A stretch of DNA of 17,387 nt from Anaerolineales bacterium (GTDB lineage Bacteria > Chloroflexota > Anaerolineae > Anaerolineales > Anaerolineaceae). A model generated the notes under the pieces. The model was not told where the DNA came from. It worked only from the letters and a program-made list of their open reading frames with translations, and did no database searches. The stretch lies in assembly GCA_020060485.1 (NCBI GenBank), contig JAGVAB010000176.1, positions 1-17,387 on the forward strand, given 5' to 3'. Positions 7,294-15,190 of the stretch are shown here, one piece after another; position 1 is the stretch's first letter, and each line of letters opens with the position of its first letter. Made by a program: the position numbers and the translations under genes.

Positions 7294-9018
7294 TCAGGGT
7301 TTGCGGCGGCTGCGGTTGAGCGGAGACGGGCTTTGTTTTTCGGTTACCACCAGCTTCTGGCGCAGTTTGCCTGCCAGGTCTTTCTCAACGAAAAGCTTCT
7401 CACCTGTGAAAGGATCGAGGCCGGTGTGATACATCACGCTGGCATAGGTGGAGGGAGTGGGGGTGAAGATCTGCACCTGCTCCGGGTTGAGGCGCAGGTG
7501 TTGGCTGGCGTAAGCCTTCAGCTTGTGCATGTCGTTCAACGTGCAGCCAGGATAGGCGGCGATCAGGTAATAGGTGAGGAACTGCTGCTTGCCGGCGGCG
7601 TGGTTCAGGTCGTCAAACAGGGTTTTGAATTTTTTCAGGCTGGCTGTGCCAGGTTTGCCCATGCGGCGCAGCACGTGTTCCTCGGTATGTTCGGGAGCGA
7701 TCTTAAGCTGACCGGAAGTGTGGTGTTCAACGATCTCTTGCAAATATTGGCGGCCGTACTGCCGGTCGGCCAGCAGCATGTCATAGCGGATGCCGGAGGC
7801 CACAAAGACTTTTTTGACCCCATCAATCTGGCGCAGACGGCGCAGCAATTCGAGCTGGTGGCTGTGGTCGATCTTCAAGGCAGGGCAGATCTCGGGGGTC
7901 AGGCAGCGGCGGTCCTGGCAGCTGCCGCTGGTCAGTTTCCTGGCGCATTCAAAGCCATACATGTTGGCGGTCGGGCCGCTCACATCCTGAATATAGCCCT
8001 TGAAACCAGGCAGTTTACTGATCTGGCGGGCCTCGGCCTCGATGGACTGCGGGCTGCGCCAGCGCACAGTGCGGCCTTCATGCACGGCGATGGCGCAGAA
8101 ATTGCATTCGCCGTAACAACCGCGGTGGGTGGAAAGGGAAAAGCGAATGGTCTCGAGCGCCTTGACTGCGCCTTGCGCCTGATAATAGGGATGCTGGCCG
8201 CGTTCAAAGTCCAGGGCGTAGACCTCGTCCAGTTCGGCCTGATTGAGGTAGAAATTGGGCGGGTTTTGCACCAGCACCCGGTCGCCGTGACGTTGATACA
8301 GGCCGCGTGCGTTGAGCGGGTCATTGTTGCGATAGAAAAGGTGAAACATTTCAATGAAGGCCTGCGGGTCATTCTGCACCTGCTCGTAAGCTGGCAGCTC
8401 CAGATAGCCTTCGGGCGGTTCTTTGGCGATAAAGCTTAGCCCGCGCAGGCCGCGCCAGTCTTCAGCGGCGTGCAGGCGCCCGGCCAGTTCAACAATGGTT
8501 CGTTCGGCCATGCCATAGACCAGGATGTCGGCTTTGGCGTCGAAAAGGATGGCGCGGCGGATGCTGTCGGACCAGTAGTCATAGTGCGCCACGCGCCGCA
8601 AGCTGGCCTCGACCCCGCCCAGCACGATCGGGCAGGAGTTTTTGAAATGACGTTTGATGAGATTGGTGTAGGCGATCACGGCCCGGTCGGGACGGCGGTC
8701 GTTCTGCCCGCCGGGGGTGTAGTCATCGCTGCGGCGGCGCTTGTTGGCGGCAGTGAAATTGGCCACCAGCGAATCGACGCTGCCACCGCTCACCCCCCAG
8801 AAGAGGAGCGGCTGGCCCAGGCGGGTGATGTCGGCTGCGCTTTGCAAGTCGGGCTGGGCGATGATGCCCACCCGGTAGCCGCGCTGCACGAGCAGCTTGC
8901 CGATCAGCGCCACGCCGATATAGGGGCTGTCGATATAGCTGTCGCCGCTGACCAGGATCACGTCCAGCGCGTCCCAGCCCAGGGTTTGCATTTCCTGTGG
9001 GGTGGTGGGGAGAAACAA
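7294..9018 (-). CDS. ygiQ: YgiQ-family radical SAM protein
   Basis: This 574-residue protein carries the radical SAM cluster motif C301-x3-C305-x2-C308 (HRGCYGECNFCAI), which binds a [4Fe-4S] cluster and cleaves S-adenosylmethionine. The N-terminus, FLPTTPQEMQTLGWDALDVILVSGDSY split over the first 28 residues, is the typical YgiQ (UPF0313) opening with a B12-binding-like domain. A second cysteine-rich segment (SGSCQDRRCLTPEICPAL) after the core is also family-typical. The function of YgiQ is not established. The start is TTG at 9016-9018: GGAG lies 5 nt upstream and the family's conserved N-terminus starts here, whereas no ATG is available before residue 10. It has its own promoter at 9082-9110 and a hairpin in the leader. 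The length is somewhat short for the family. Confidence 0.9.
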   Translation of the reverse strand: MFLPTTPQEMQTLGWDALDVILVSGDSYIDSPYIGVALIGKLLVQRGYRVGIIAQPDLQSAADITRLGQPLLFWGVSGGSVDSLVANFTAANKRRRSDDYTPGGQNDRRPDRAVIAYTNLIKRHFKNSCPIVLGGVEASLRRVAHYDYWSDSIRRAILFDAKADILVYGMAERTIVELAGRLHAAEDWRGLRGLSFIAKEPPEGYLELPAYEQVQNDPQAFIEMFHLFYRNNDPLNARGLYQRHGDRVLVQNPPNFYLNQAELDEVYALDFERGQHPYYQAQGAVKALETIRFSLSTHRGCYGECNFCAIAVHEGRTVRWRSPQSIEAEARQISKLPGFKGYIQDVSGPTANMYGFECARKLTSGSCQDRRCLTPEICPALKIDHSHQLELLRRLRQIDGVKKVFVASGIRYDMLLADRQYGRQYLQEIVEHHTSGQLKIAPEHTEEHVLRRMGKPGTASLKKFKTLFDDLNHAAGKQQFLTYYLIAAYPGCTLNDMHKLKAYASQHLRLNPEQVQIFTPTPSTYASVMYHTGLDPFTGEKLFVEKDLAGKLRQKLVVTEKQSPSPLNRSRRKP

Positions 9019-9051
9019 GGTCGCTCCAGTCTGGATTCAAGGGATCAAATA

Positions 9052-9069
9052 CGGCGGGTATGCCCGCCG
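9052..9069. other. Perfect hairpin in the leader of the radical SAM gene
   Basis: CGGCGGG-TATG-CCCGCCG (as read on the plus strand) has a 7-bp GC stem and 4-nt loop. It lies just downstream of the predicted transcription start and 33 nt before the TTG codon. No T-run follows, so termination is unlikely; RNA stability or translational control is possible. Confidence 0.45.
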
Positions 9070-9081
9070 CGCATTGTGTGT

Positions 9082-9110
9082 ACGATACCAGAGAAATGCG
9101 AGTATGTCAA
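9082..9110 (-). promoter_or_regulatory. Sigma-70-type promoter of the radical SAM gene
   Basis: On the minus strand a perfect -35 (TTGACA, 9105-9110), a 17-nt spacer and TATCGT (9082-9087) precede the TTG start by about 63 nt. Confidence 0.7.
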
Positions 9111-9195
9111 TCAACAAAGGGGGAATATTCACACACCAGGCAGGACGGGGATGACACCGGTAAGCAAACCGCGGGGAGGCAGTCTGTGGCGGCGA

Positions 9196-9996
9196 TCATT
9201 CTCCGTTTGCCGGGGCAGAGCGCACTGCCAGACAGCGATCACATTCCGGGTTGTTGCACAACAGGGCCTGGTGATCTTCGGCCACCAGGTCGGCCACGAT
9301 TTGCAGCAGGGGTGCCAGCGGAATGGCCTGCACCTCGGCCTTGCCAATGCGGGTTCTGATGGTCAGGCCATTCAGGGTGGTTTCGATCTGGTTAAAGCCA
9401 TTGGAACAGCCCGGAAAACCGGGGCAGGCAGTGATCTGCTTTTGGGCCAGTGCCCAGCGCAGGAACTGACGCCGCCCGGCCAGTTTTTCGGCGTAGTGGA
9501 TGCTGGTATTGACCGTATGATCCACCCCCAGCAGCAGCACCCAGCCGTCCGCGCCGGCCAGCACACCGATCGGGGACAGGGGATTCTCGAGGGTCTGGGC
9601 GTCCAGAGCGTTTTCCACTCCAATGCCGGTGAAGGACAAAATGGGATGGCTGGAGCGCTCGGCTTCGGGCATTTTGCGCAGGGTCTCTGGCAGAATGCCC
9701 ATCAGCTTGTCGGCCGGCATGTCCTCATGGAATGGCACCGCCATTTGATTGAGATCCTTGCCGCTGCCGTAGATGAGACCGTTGTTATCGGGGCCGGTTT
9801 CAGGTACGATCATGGTTTTGTAGGTGAAGGCCGGCATCATCACGCCTTTGAAGTTCGCCAGCAGTGCCCCCAACAGGGTATCCGCGCCGCCGCGCAGCTC
9901 ACCAAAGGCCGAGAGGGCGGAATGCACGATGACCGGCTTGTTCATTTCCAGGCCAAGCTGGCGCAGTCCGCAGTCAATTTCGCGAAAAGAGAGCAT
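9196..9996 (-). CDS. AAC(3)-family N-acetyltransferase
   Basis: The ATG at 9994-9996 is chosen because AAGGGA lies 5-6 nt upstream, giving 266 residues; an upstream in-frame TTG lacks such a site. The family (Antibiotic_NAT) acetylates the 3-amino group of aminoglycosides, but many members, such as B. subtilis YokD, have other or unknown substrates. Family landmarks are VIVHSALSAFGELRGGADT (22-40, H25), SSHP (H117) and LLGVDHTVNTSIHYAE (155-170, H160 and H167). Two cysteine motifs stand out: C191-x5-C197 and, near the C-terminus, C247-x4-C252-x2-C255, which could together bind a metal. Antibiotic resistance should not be assumed from the family alone. The next gene downstream has its own promoter. 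Confidence 0.82.
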   Translation of the reverse strand: MLSFREIDCGLRQLGLEMNKPVIVHSALSAFGELRGGADTLLGALLANFKGVMMPAFTYKTMIVPETGPDNNGLIYGSGKDLNQMAVPFHEDMPADKLMGILPETLRKMPEAERSSHPILSFTGIGVENALDAQTLENPLSPIGVLAGADGWVLLLGVDHTVNTSIHYAEKLAGRRQFLRWALAQKQITACPGFPGCSNGFNQIETTLNGLTIRTRIGKAEVQAIPLAPLLQIVADLVAEDHQALLCNNPECDRCLAVRSAPANGE

Positions 9997-10035
9997 GTTT
10001 TTCCCTTGAAGGCAGGATTGGTTAAATCTATGATC

Positions 10036-10056
10036 CAATTATATGTCAAGCCGGCA
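10036..10056 (-). promoter_or_regulatory. Possible promoter of the AAC(3)-family gene
   Basis: The minus strand reads CTTGACATATAATTGG about 45 nt before the ATG. It contains both a -35-like TTGACA and a -10-like TATAAT, but directly adjacent, so they cannot serve the same promoter. TATAAT without a good -35 is the more likely functional element. Confidence 0.35.
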
Positions 10057-10176
10057 CACAAAATGGCTCGTAATATTGATGATTTCCCTACTGTACATCT
10101 TGAAAACAGGGTGTCGTTGCGGTTTTGCGAATCAATCTTCTGTTTTGAAGCAGATTCAAGGCGAAAACGGCCAGTA

Positions 10177-10216
10177 GATTGCTTCGTCGGGAGGAACACT
10201 TTCCTTGCAAAGACAC
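10177..10216. repeat. Degenerate palindromic (REP-like) repeat fragment
   Basis: The segment AGATTGCTTCGTCGGGAGGA and its partner TTCCTTGCAAAGACA, separated by a few bases, resemble the dispersed palindrome family GATTGCTTCGTCGC...CTCGCAATGACA found in many genomes. AGGAA-CACT-TTCCT forms a small hairpin and TTGC/GCAA flank it. It lies in the 308-nt gene-free stretch 9997-10304. The only other structure there is a CCCCA-CAGT-TGGGG hairpin at 10244-10257 without a T-run. Confidence 0.4.
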
Positions 10217-10304
10217 ATGTACTGTGCAGAATTGGTGATTTGACCCCACAGTTGGGGCGATGCATACAGTTGCAAGCAGTGCGCCAGGTTGGCCGCAACA
10301 CAGC

Positions 10305-11015
10305 TTAATCCCGGCAGAGGGGTATCTCACCCGGATTGCTGGCGGCATTCAGCTTGAGGTTGAAATAGGGTGAGGGGTCGAGGGTATTCCTGATGTCGAG
10401 TTCATTCCTCAGCTTGCCGTAGCCGTCATCCAGCACGATGGAAAAATGCAGATGGACGCCCACTGGCTTGCCCGGTGTGCCAGAGAAATTGCCCTGGGTG
10501 CCCAGCAGCGTGCCAGCCTTGACCGGTACTTCGTTTGTGCCGGGCGGGAAGTCCGCCGCAATGAGCGAATTGCCATTCTCGTCAGCCAGATGGGTGTAAT
10601 AGGTCCAGATCTGGCGGCCAGGCTGCAGCGGGTCTTCGGGGATGCGGATGACGACAGTTGATTTCCAGCCGCTTTGGCGGGTGAGGTAGCCGTCATAGGC
10701 GGCATACACCGGGGTGACGCCATTGACCGGCACGCCGAAGATGTCAATACCCTGGTGATGGTGGCCGGGACGAAAGGAATCGTTCCACAGGTAACCGATG
10801 AAACCGCTGGTCGGCAGCAGGAAAGGTGCGTCACCGCAACGCTCACCGGCCTGCACGCCCCATTCGGGGAAGGCTCCCCCGCTGCGGATCCAGCGCATCA
10901 CCTGGGCGTCGCGCCCGCCGTTGCCGAAGAACTGCGGACGGCGGAAGTAGATGTAAACGCCGACCATGGCAGCCACGATGCCTGCCGAGAGAAAGAATTT
11001 GAGCCATTTGTTCAT
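10305..11015 (-). CDS. Membrane-anchored M23-family metallopeptidase
   Basis: The ATG at 11013-11015 gives 236 residues. One N-terminal transmembrane segment (about 7-24, FFLSAGIVAAMVGVYIYF) puts the catalytic domain outside the membrane. The M23 (LytM-type) zinc site is complete: H87-x3-D91 in HHHQGIDIFG, H142 in YYTHLAD, and H188-x-H190 in VGVHLHFSI. Such enzymes cut peptidoglycan cross-bridges or peptides and serve cell-wall turnover. Residues 30-80 between anchor and catalytic domain are not recognised. A TATAAT box ends 7 nt before this ATG, so transcription should begin at or within a base of the ATG and the mRNA is probably leaderless. This also excludes the open codons further upstream. 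The gene ends at 10305 without a convincing terminator. Confidence 0.87.
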   Translation of the reverse strand: MNKWLKFFLSAGIVAAMVGVYIYFRRPQFFGNGGRDAQVMRWIRSGGAFPEWGVQAGERCGDAPFLLPTSGFIGYLWNDSFRPGHHHQGIDIFGVPVNGVTPVYAAYDGYLTRQSGWKSTVVIRIPEDPLQPGRQIWTYYTHLADENGNSLIAADFPPGTNEVPVKAGTLLGTQGNFSGTPGKPVGVHLHFSIVLDDGYGKLRNELDIRNTLDPSPYFNLKLNAASNPGEIPLCRD

Positions 11016-11022
11016 GCAGGGG

Positions 11023-11050
11023 ATTATAGTCTTTTTTGGAGATGCGTCAA
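11023..11050 (-). promoter_or_regulatory. Promoter of the M23 peptidase (leaderless type)
   Basis: TTGACG (11045-11050), a 16-nt spacer and a consensus TATAAT (11023-11028) precede the ATG, with only 7 nt between the -10 box and ATG. There is no ribosome-binding site. Confidence 0.72.
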
Positions 11051-11070
11051 TCAGGCAATTAGGGGAGCAG

Positions 11071-11104
11071 GGTGCGGTCATGCACTTTGCCACATGACCG
11101 CACC
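11071..11104. terminator. 12-bp perfect stem-loop after the PD40-binding-protein gene
   Basis: GGTGCGGTCATG (11071-11082) and CATGACCGCACC (11093-11104) pair perfectly around a 10-nt loop, 20 nt after the stop codon on the minus strand. No T-run follows, so it may act as a weak terminator or as a 3' mRNA-stabilising hairpin. Confidence 0.5.
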
Positions 11105-11123
11105 AGACAGGTTGATGATCTGC

Positions 11124-13094
11124 CTAATCTTCCACAAACCATTTGGCCAGAATCTCTTCCGGCGTCATGAATTGATTGACGTTGTATAGCTCGTCTTTCT
11201 TCATGAGTTCCAACCATTCCTGAAGGTTGTCATTGGTGACCACGGGAATATCCACATACAAACTTTTGCCGTATGGCCCAGCCAGGGCAGCTTCATCAAT
11301 CCGGGCGCCGCTGACCAGGTAGTAGGCGGTATATGCCGCATCATAGGCGATGCCAGACGGATTGGCAAGAGCGATGCAGTCAAAGCCCGCATAGGCGCCC
11401 CGTATCCTCTGCCAGTTGAGCAGGCCGTCCAGGGTTGTTTCGCATACGATCACCGGCCATTTTTCATAGGGGATGCCACCTTCTTCCATGCTCCAGATCG
11501 CCTGGGTTTGGTCATAACTGGTCCAGAGGGCTTTCAACTCGGGGTAAACATTGATGAACTCGTTGGTAAATTCCGGTTTTATCTTGGAGCGGTCATATTT
11601 GCCGTCCCGTTTGTCGGCAACCGAAATCCCCGGGTAACGCTTTAACAGCTTGTTGATCGTGTCTGAGTAGCGGTTAAAGGGATCCAGGTCGAAATATCCA
11701 AACTGGCCTTTGCCGCCCATTTTCTCAAACATCCACACCAGGCTGGTCTCCGCCCACAATTGATGGTCAATGGTAACGCTGTACGCCCCGTCGATATTTG
11801 TCTCTGCATCCAGAATGAACACAGGGATGCCTTTTTCTTTGGCTTCCTGAACGGCGGGGAACAGGCCGTTTGCAGCCACGGTGTTCGAGTTTTGAACAAT
11901 GGCATCCGCTCCCAAAGCGATCAGTTCAGGAATTTCACCATAGATGCACTGAATGCCGAGTTCATCGCAGGCTTTCTGGAAGTCATTCTTCCGGTCCACC
12001 TGCCACTGCTCATCTCCGGCATAGCCGATCACGATGGAGTCTGCATCCTGAGGCTGTTCTTGATCCGCGGTGGCAGCCTCGTGAACAGGCCCACAATTTG
12101 CCGGCCAGGCGGGGTTGCGGTCTTCGGCCGGGTGGTTGGTGAGGTTGAAAAAGACATCCGGGAAGATCTCGCCGACCAGATAGATCTCACTGTCCGGGGT
12201 CTTTATATTTTCTCCCCCAATACATTCAACCCGATCACCAGCCAGGGTCCAGAAGGGCAGGAAGCGCTGCAGTTCCCCTTTGCCGCCTGCTTCAATGATG
12301 TCTGAACCGTCTGCATTCATCACACATTTTCTACAGAGACCTTCCGGATGATCCCAGATACTGAAAAGCTGTCCATCAATCGTCCATTGGACATGATGGA
12401 CTTTGCCATTATGAGTCAGTTTTTGCTGGTTGCTGCCATCTGAATCCATGACGAAAATATTCCATTCATCCTGCTCTGCTGATAACCAGGCAAGCTTACT
12501 GCCGTCCGGCGACCAGGTGGATTTTCTATCTCTTTCTGGACTATTGGTCAGTTTAACCGGTTGACCGCTGCCATCTGCATGGATGATGAAAATATCATCG
12601 TCACCTGTATATGTGATCTGAGTGCCGTCATGCGACCAGGCTGGCCAATTACTCCAGTAGTTAAAAGTCAATTGCCGTAATCCGCTGCCGTCGGCATTCA
12701 TCACATAAATGGATTGCCCGCCCTCCTCACCAGCATCACGGTTGGAAGCAAAGGCGATCTGCTTGCCGTCCGGCGACCAGGCTGGCTCAAAATCATCGCC
12801 AGGATTGCTGCTGAGGTTGACCAGATCGCTGCCATCAGGCGCCATGCGGTAGATTTCCAGATTGCCGTCGCGGTCGCTTTCAAAGGCAATCGTGCAGGCA
12901 ATCGGTTCGGGAACTGCGGTGGGTGCGGCAGTTGGCGCGGGCGGCGCTTCGGTTGGCGCGGATGTTCGGGAAGGCAGGGACGTTGGCGCCGGTTCAACGG
13001 ACTGCGCTTCAGGCGCGGCCGCCGGGCTGCAGCTTGCAAGGAATAGCGAAAAAGCAACCAGCAGGATCAGGATCAATGGTGTGTTTCTCTTCAT
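11124..13094 (-). CDS. Lipoprotein: PD40/TolB-like propeller fused to a periplasmic sugar-binding domain
   Basis: The 656-residue protein starts at the ATG 13092-13094, with GAGGT 5 nt upstream. A lipoprotein signal ends in LASC (19-22), so C22 should be lipidated and the protein sits on the outer face of the membrane. Residues about 25-63 are a Pro/Ala/Thr linker. Residues about 66-335 carry PD40 (WD40-like) propeller repeats, with WSPDG-type turns at 106, 153, 194 and 237 and a degenerate one at 282. After an acidic linker (335-352), residues 353-656 form a type-1 periplasmic-binding domain of the ribose/xylose kind: SIVIGYAGD, then LGADAIVQNSNT, GIPVFILDAE and a second lobe with LWTSYDQTQAIW. 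Each half is a known family; the single-chain combination is unusual. No ABC permease or ATPase gene is nearby. The substrate is unknown. Confidence 0.85.
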   Translation of the reverse strand: MKRNTPLILILLVAFSLFLASCSPAAAPEAQSVEPAPTSLPSRTSAPTEAPPAPTAAPTAVPEPIACTIAFESDRDGNLEIYRMAPDGSDLVNLSSNPGDDFEPAWSPDGKQIAFASNRDAGEEGGQSIYVMNADGSGLRQLTFNYWSNWPAWSHDGTQITYTGDDDIFIIHADGSGQPVKLTNSPERDRKSTWSPDGSKLAWLSAEQDEWNIFVMDSDGSNQQKLTHNGKVHHVQWTIDGQLFSIWDHPEGLCRKCVMNADGSDIIEAGGKGELQRFLPFWTLAGDRVECIGGENIKTPDSEIYLVGEIFPDVFFNLTNHPAEDRNPAWPANCGPVHEAATADQEQPQDADSIVIGYAGDEQWQVDRKNDFQKACDELGIQCIYGEIPELIALGADAIVQNSNTVAANGLFPAVQEAKEKGIPVFILDAETNIDGAYSVTIDHQLWAETSLVWMFEKMGGKGQFGYFDLDPFNRYSDTINKLLKRYPGISVADKRDGKYDRSKIKPEFTNEFINVYPELKALWTSYDQTQAIWSMEEGGIPYEKWPVIVCETTLDGLLNWQRIRGAYAGFDCIALANPSGIAYDAAYTAYYLVSGARIDEAALAGPYGKSLYVDIPVVTNDNLQEWLELMKKDELYNVNQFMTPEEILAKWFVED

Positions 13095-13373
13095 GGCAGA
13101 CCTCGTATGTACATAAGAATTGTATGGATTTGAATGGACGATGGATCTACATTGTGCCCCGGCCGCGGGAGAGAACAGACGGCCAGCTTCCAGCGAAATG
13201 CAGGAAGAGAATGGGTGGGGCAGCCCATCCCGGGATTGGGGTTGTGGATTTGCGATGAGGTTTTGTATGGTAAAGATGGCGCGCGGTGCGTTTTTTTTCT
13301 GTTGAGCGGTTACTGCCTGTCATAGATTGCCCCCATGAAACTGGCTGTATGGATGGCTGGAATGGTTGCTGGA

Positions 13374-13402
13374 AATATAGAACCATTGGGCAAAAATGTC
13401 AA
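13374..13402 (-). promoter_or_regulatory. Sigma-70-type promoter of the PD40-binding-protein gene
   Basis: A perfect TTGACA (13397-13402), a 17-nt spacer and TATATT (13374-13379) lie on the minus strand. The predicted start near 13367 leaves a leader of about 270 nt before the ATG at 13094. The leader (13095-13367) holds no ORF with a good start and no riboswitch class I recognise. It has GC-rich dyads near 13212-13236, including GGGTGGGGCAGCCCATCCC. Confidence 0.65.
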
Positions 13403-13418
13403 TAGGAATGCTCAGAAA

Positions 13419-13451
13419 AAACTTCCGAAGGTTCAAAACCTTCGGAAGTTT
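13419..13451 (-). terminator. Strong intrinsic terminator
   Basis: A perfect 15-bp stem (13419-13433 with 13437-13451) with a 3-nt loop is followed on the minus strand by TTTTT. It terminates the PD40 lipoprotein transcript that ends at 13521 and insulates the promoter at 13374-13402. Confidence 0.88.
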
Positions 13452-13455
13452 GGGT

Positions 13456-13520
13456 TTACTTTACCAATTCCCCCCGCATGGACCACGGGCCGCTCCAGGT
13501 GATGCGTACAGGCGCGCCAG
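13456..13520 (-). pseudogene. Remnant copy of the miaB 3' end (TRAM-domain tail)
   Basis: Bases 13475-13509 are identical over 35 nt to 15306-15340, the 3' end of miaB. Similarity continues weakly toward the stop. In the miaB frame the remnant reads PVRITWSGPWSMRGEL, then VK and its own TAA (13456-13458), against PVRITWSGPWSMRGELHE in the intact gene. Homology stops at the stop codon of the upstream PD40 lipoprotein gene, so nothing translates it except by read-through. It is immediately followed by the terminator at 13419-13451. Confidence 0.75.
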
Positions 13521-15149
13521 TTACTTCAGCCAGCAGACCGCCGTATCGGGTACGGTATTATCGGTCAGCTTTTGCAGGATTTGGCCGCTGCGATCCATGA
13601 TGTACAGTTCCATGTCGCCGTCTTCCTGGGAGGAGAAAACAATGCGCTGGCCGTCCGGCGACCAGACCGGGCTGAACTGACGGATGCCTTGATCGTTGGT
13701 AAGTTTGGTTTCCTGTCCATTTTCAGTTAACAAAATTTCGGTGTCTGTTTGCTCTCCATCGTATTCGAATGTGATCGATAAGACAGCTCCCTGAAAGGCA
13801 ACAGAGTTGGGCGGCGGGGCGCTGGCAGCAGTGGCCTCATCGATTTCGGCGATCTGGTTGGTGGCCAGATCCAGCCGGTAGTAGGTCATGGTGAGCAAAT
13901 GGATATATTGGATGGTTTGGTTGTCCAGCCATTGGGCATTGGCAAAATAGTCGATCTCGATGTCGGTTAATTTTTGGACGTTACCGCCAGTCAGGTCCAT
14001 GCGGTACATGTCGGTCTTGCCCTCCCGCTCGGAGCTGAAGGCGATCCATTGACCGTCCGGTGAGCAGCCGAGCAGGTTATCCTCCCCCGGATCATTGGTC
14101 AGTCTGACCACCTGGCTGCCATCCTCGTTCATGGAATACAACTCCCAATTGCCGTCGCGCTGGGATTGCAGGAAGATGCGGCCCATGCTGGCGGCGGGGG
14201 ACGGGGCGGTTTGCTCTGCTGCCAGGCCGCTTTGCATAGTGTAGATGCTGCCCATTTGCAGCCGCCAGCCGGACTCGCTGAACGTGAGGGTGGCAGTTTC
14301 GCCGCCGTCCAGGGCGGCCGTGTATTGATTGGGTGCCAGTCGTTTCAGGCGCAGGCTCATCCCTGAAACAGTGTCCTGATAGGTGAGACCGCTGTCGTCA
14401 AAGTTCATCTGGATGGTGAGCGGCGTTTGATAGCTGCTGCCGTCGGGATTGTTGACGGTGACGGTCAGGGTATTGCTCCCGCTGTGGGGTAGTTCCAAAT
14501 CGGTAAGCGTATAGCCGCTGGCAGCGGTGGATGCGGCTGGTTGTGCCAGACCTTCCACAGGTATGGCTTCCAGAAAACGCAGCTCACCGCGTTCGAATCC
14601 GGCGGTCAGGCCAGTCAAAGAGACCTGTTTGCCCTCTTCGAGGCCGCTCTGGTTGGCGGACTGGATGCGGAAGCTGGTCTGGCCGGTGACTGCCAGCAGT
14701 TGATCGATATCCATCCGCGCGGTGAACAGCTCAGGGGTATAGGGGGAGAGGCCGGGCGCGGCGGTTGCTTCCGAGGTTTCGCTGACGGTCATGCCATCGC
14801 GAAAAGTGACCGCATACCCGTTGGCATCGAAATACCAGGTTTCCTGACGAATGGGGGTGCCGGCTTCATCCTGCGAAAAGAGGATCGTGAAGCGGCCCGG
14901 GTAGCCATATACGGCCAGCACTTCCTCCTGTTCGGGGCTGAGGGGCTGGCGCGGCAGGGAGGCGGGGTCGGTTTGCGGCTGGTAGTTCTCCACCAGGCCG
15001 TCCTCGAAAGGGTCCATACCGGATGCTGCGGAGAATGCAGGCAGGTTGCAGGCTGCCAGAAGCAGGGACAGGCCTGTGAGGCAACAAAAAAGCAAAACCA
15101 AACTGATCAACCGGCCTGCCTGTAAAGTACAAAGGCGTTTGATGGACAT
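13521..15149 (-). CDS. Lipoprotein with C-terminal PD40 propeller repeats
   Basis: The ATG at 15147-15149 is chosen because GGGAGGT sits 4 nt upstream; another ATG seven codons earlier lies ahead of this site. The product has 542 residues. A long signal peptide (about 12-33, hydrophobic, ending LLAAC) predicts lipidation at C34. The middle part (about 45-320) is beta-rich and not recognised. The last ~220 residues contain PD40 repeats (QRDGNWELYSMNEDGS, SPDGQWIAFSSEREGK, WSPDGQRIVFSSQEDGD), like TolB and like the next gene downstream. Such propellers generally mediate protein or ligand binding at the envelope; the role here is unknown. It is bounded by the promoter at 15191-15219 and the terminator at 13419-13451, so it forms its own unit. 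Confidence 0.8.
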   Translation of the reverse strand: MSIKRLCTLQAGRLISLVLLFCCLTGLSLLLAACNLPAFSAASGMDPFEDGLVENYQPQTDPASLPRQPLSPEQEEVLAVYGYPGRFTILFSQDEAGTPIRQETWYFDANGYAVTFRDGMTVSETSEATAAPGLSPYTPELFTARMDIDQLLAVTGQTSFRIQSANQSGLEEGKQVSLTGLTAGFERGELRFLEAIPVEGLAQPAASTAASGYTLTDLELPHSGSNTLTVTVNNPDGSSYQTPLTIQMNFDDSGLTYQDTVSGMSLRLKRLAPNQYTAALDGGETATLTFSESGWRLQMGSIYTMQSGLAAEQTAPSPAASMGRIFLQSQRDGNWELYSMNEDGSQVVRLTNDPGEDNLLGCSPDGQWIAFSSEREGKTDMYRMDLTGGNVQKLTDIEIDYFANAQWLDNQTIQYIHLLTMTYYRLDLATNQIAEIDEATAASAPPPNSVAFQGAVLSITFEYDGEQTDTEILLTENGQETKLTNDQGIRQFSPVWSPDGQRIVFSSQEDGDMELYIMDRSGQILQKLTDNTVPDTAVCWLK

Positions 15150-15190
15150 TTTACCTCCCTGATTGACCATGAATATGGTTCAATGCTTTT

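Noticed and set aside
10244..10257. CCCCA-CAGT-TGGGG as terminator of the M23 peptidase gene
   Set aside because: The stem is only 5 bp and no T-run follows on the minus strand.
9942..10301. A 119-codon minus-strand frame between the M23 peptidase and AAC(3)-family genes
   Set aside because: It overlaps the start of the AAC(3)-family gene in another frame, has no ribosome-binding site, and its composition is that of non-coding DNA containing a repeat fragment.
8470..10308. A 612-codon open frame on the plus strand
   Set aside because: It runs antisense through the radical SAM and AAC(3)-family genes, both of which have clear family motifs and start signals, and its translation resembles no family. 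Long antisense frames are expected in GC-rich DNA.
11016..11093. Earlier start for the M23 peptidase
   Set aside because: The region contains the -35 and -10 boxes and adds a stretch unlike a signal sequence; the transmembrane anchor begins right after the ATG at 11015.
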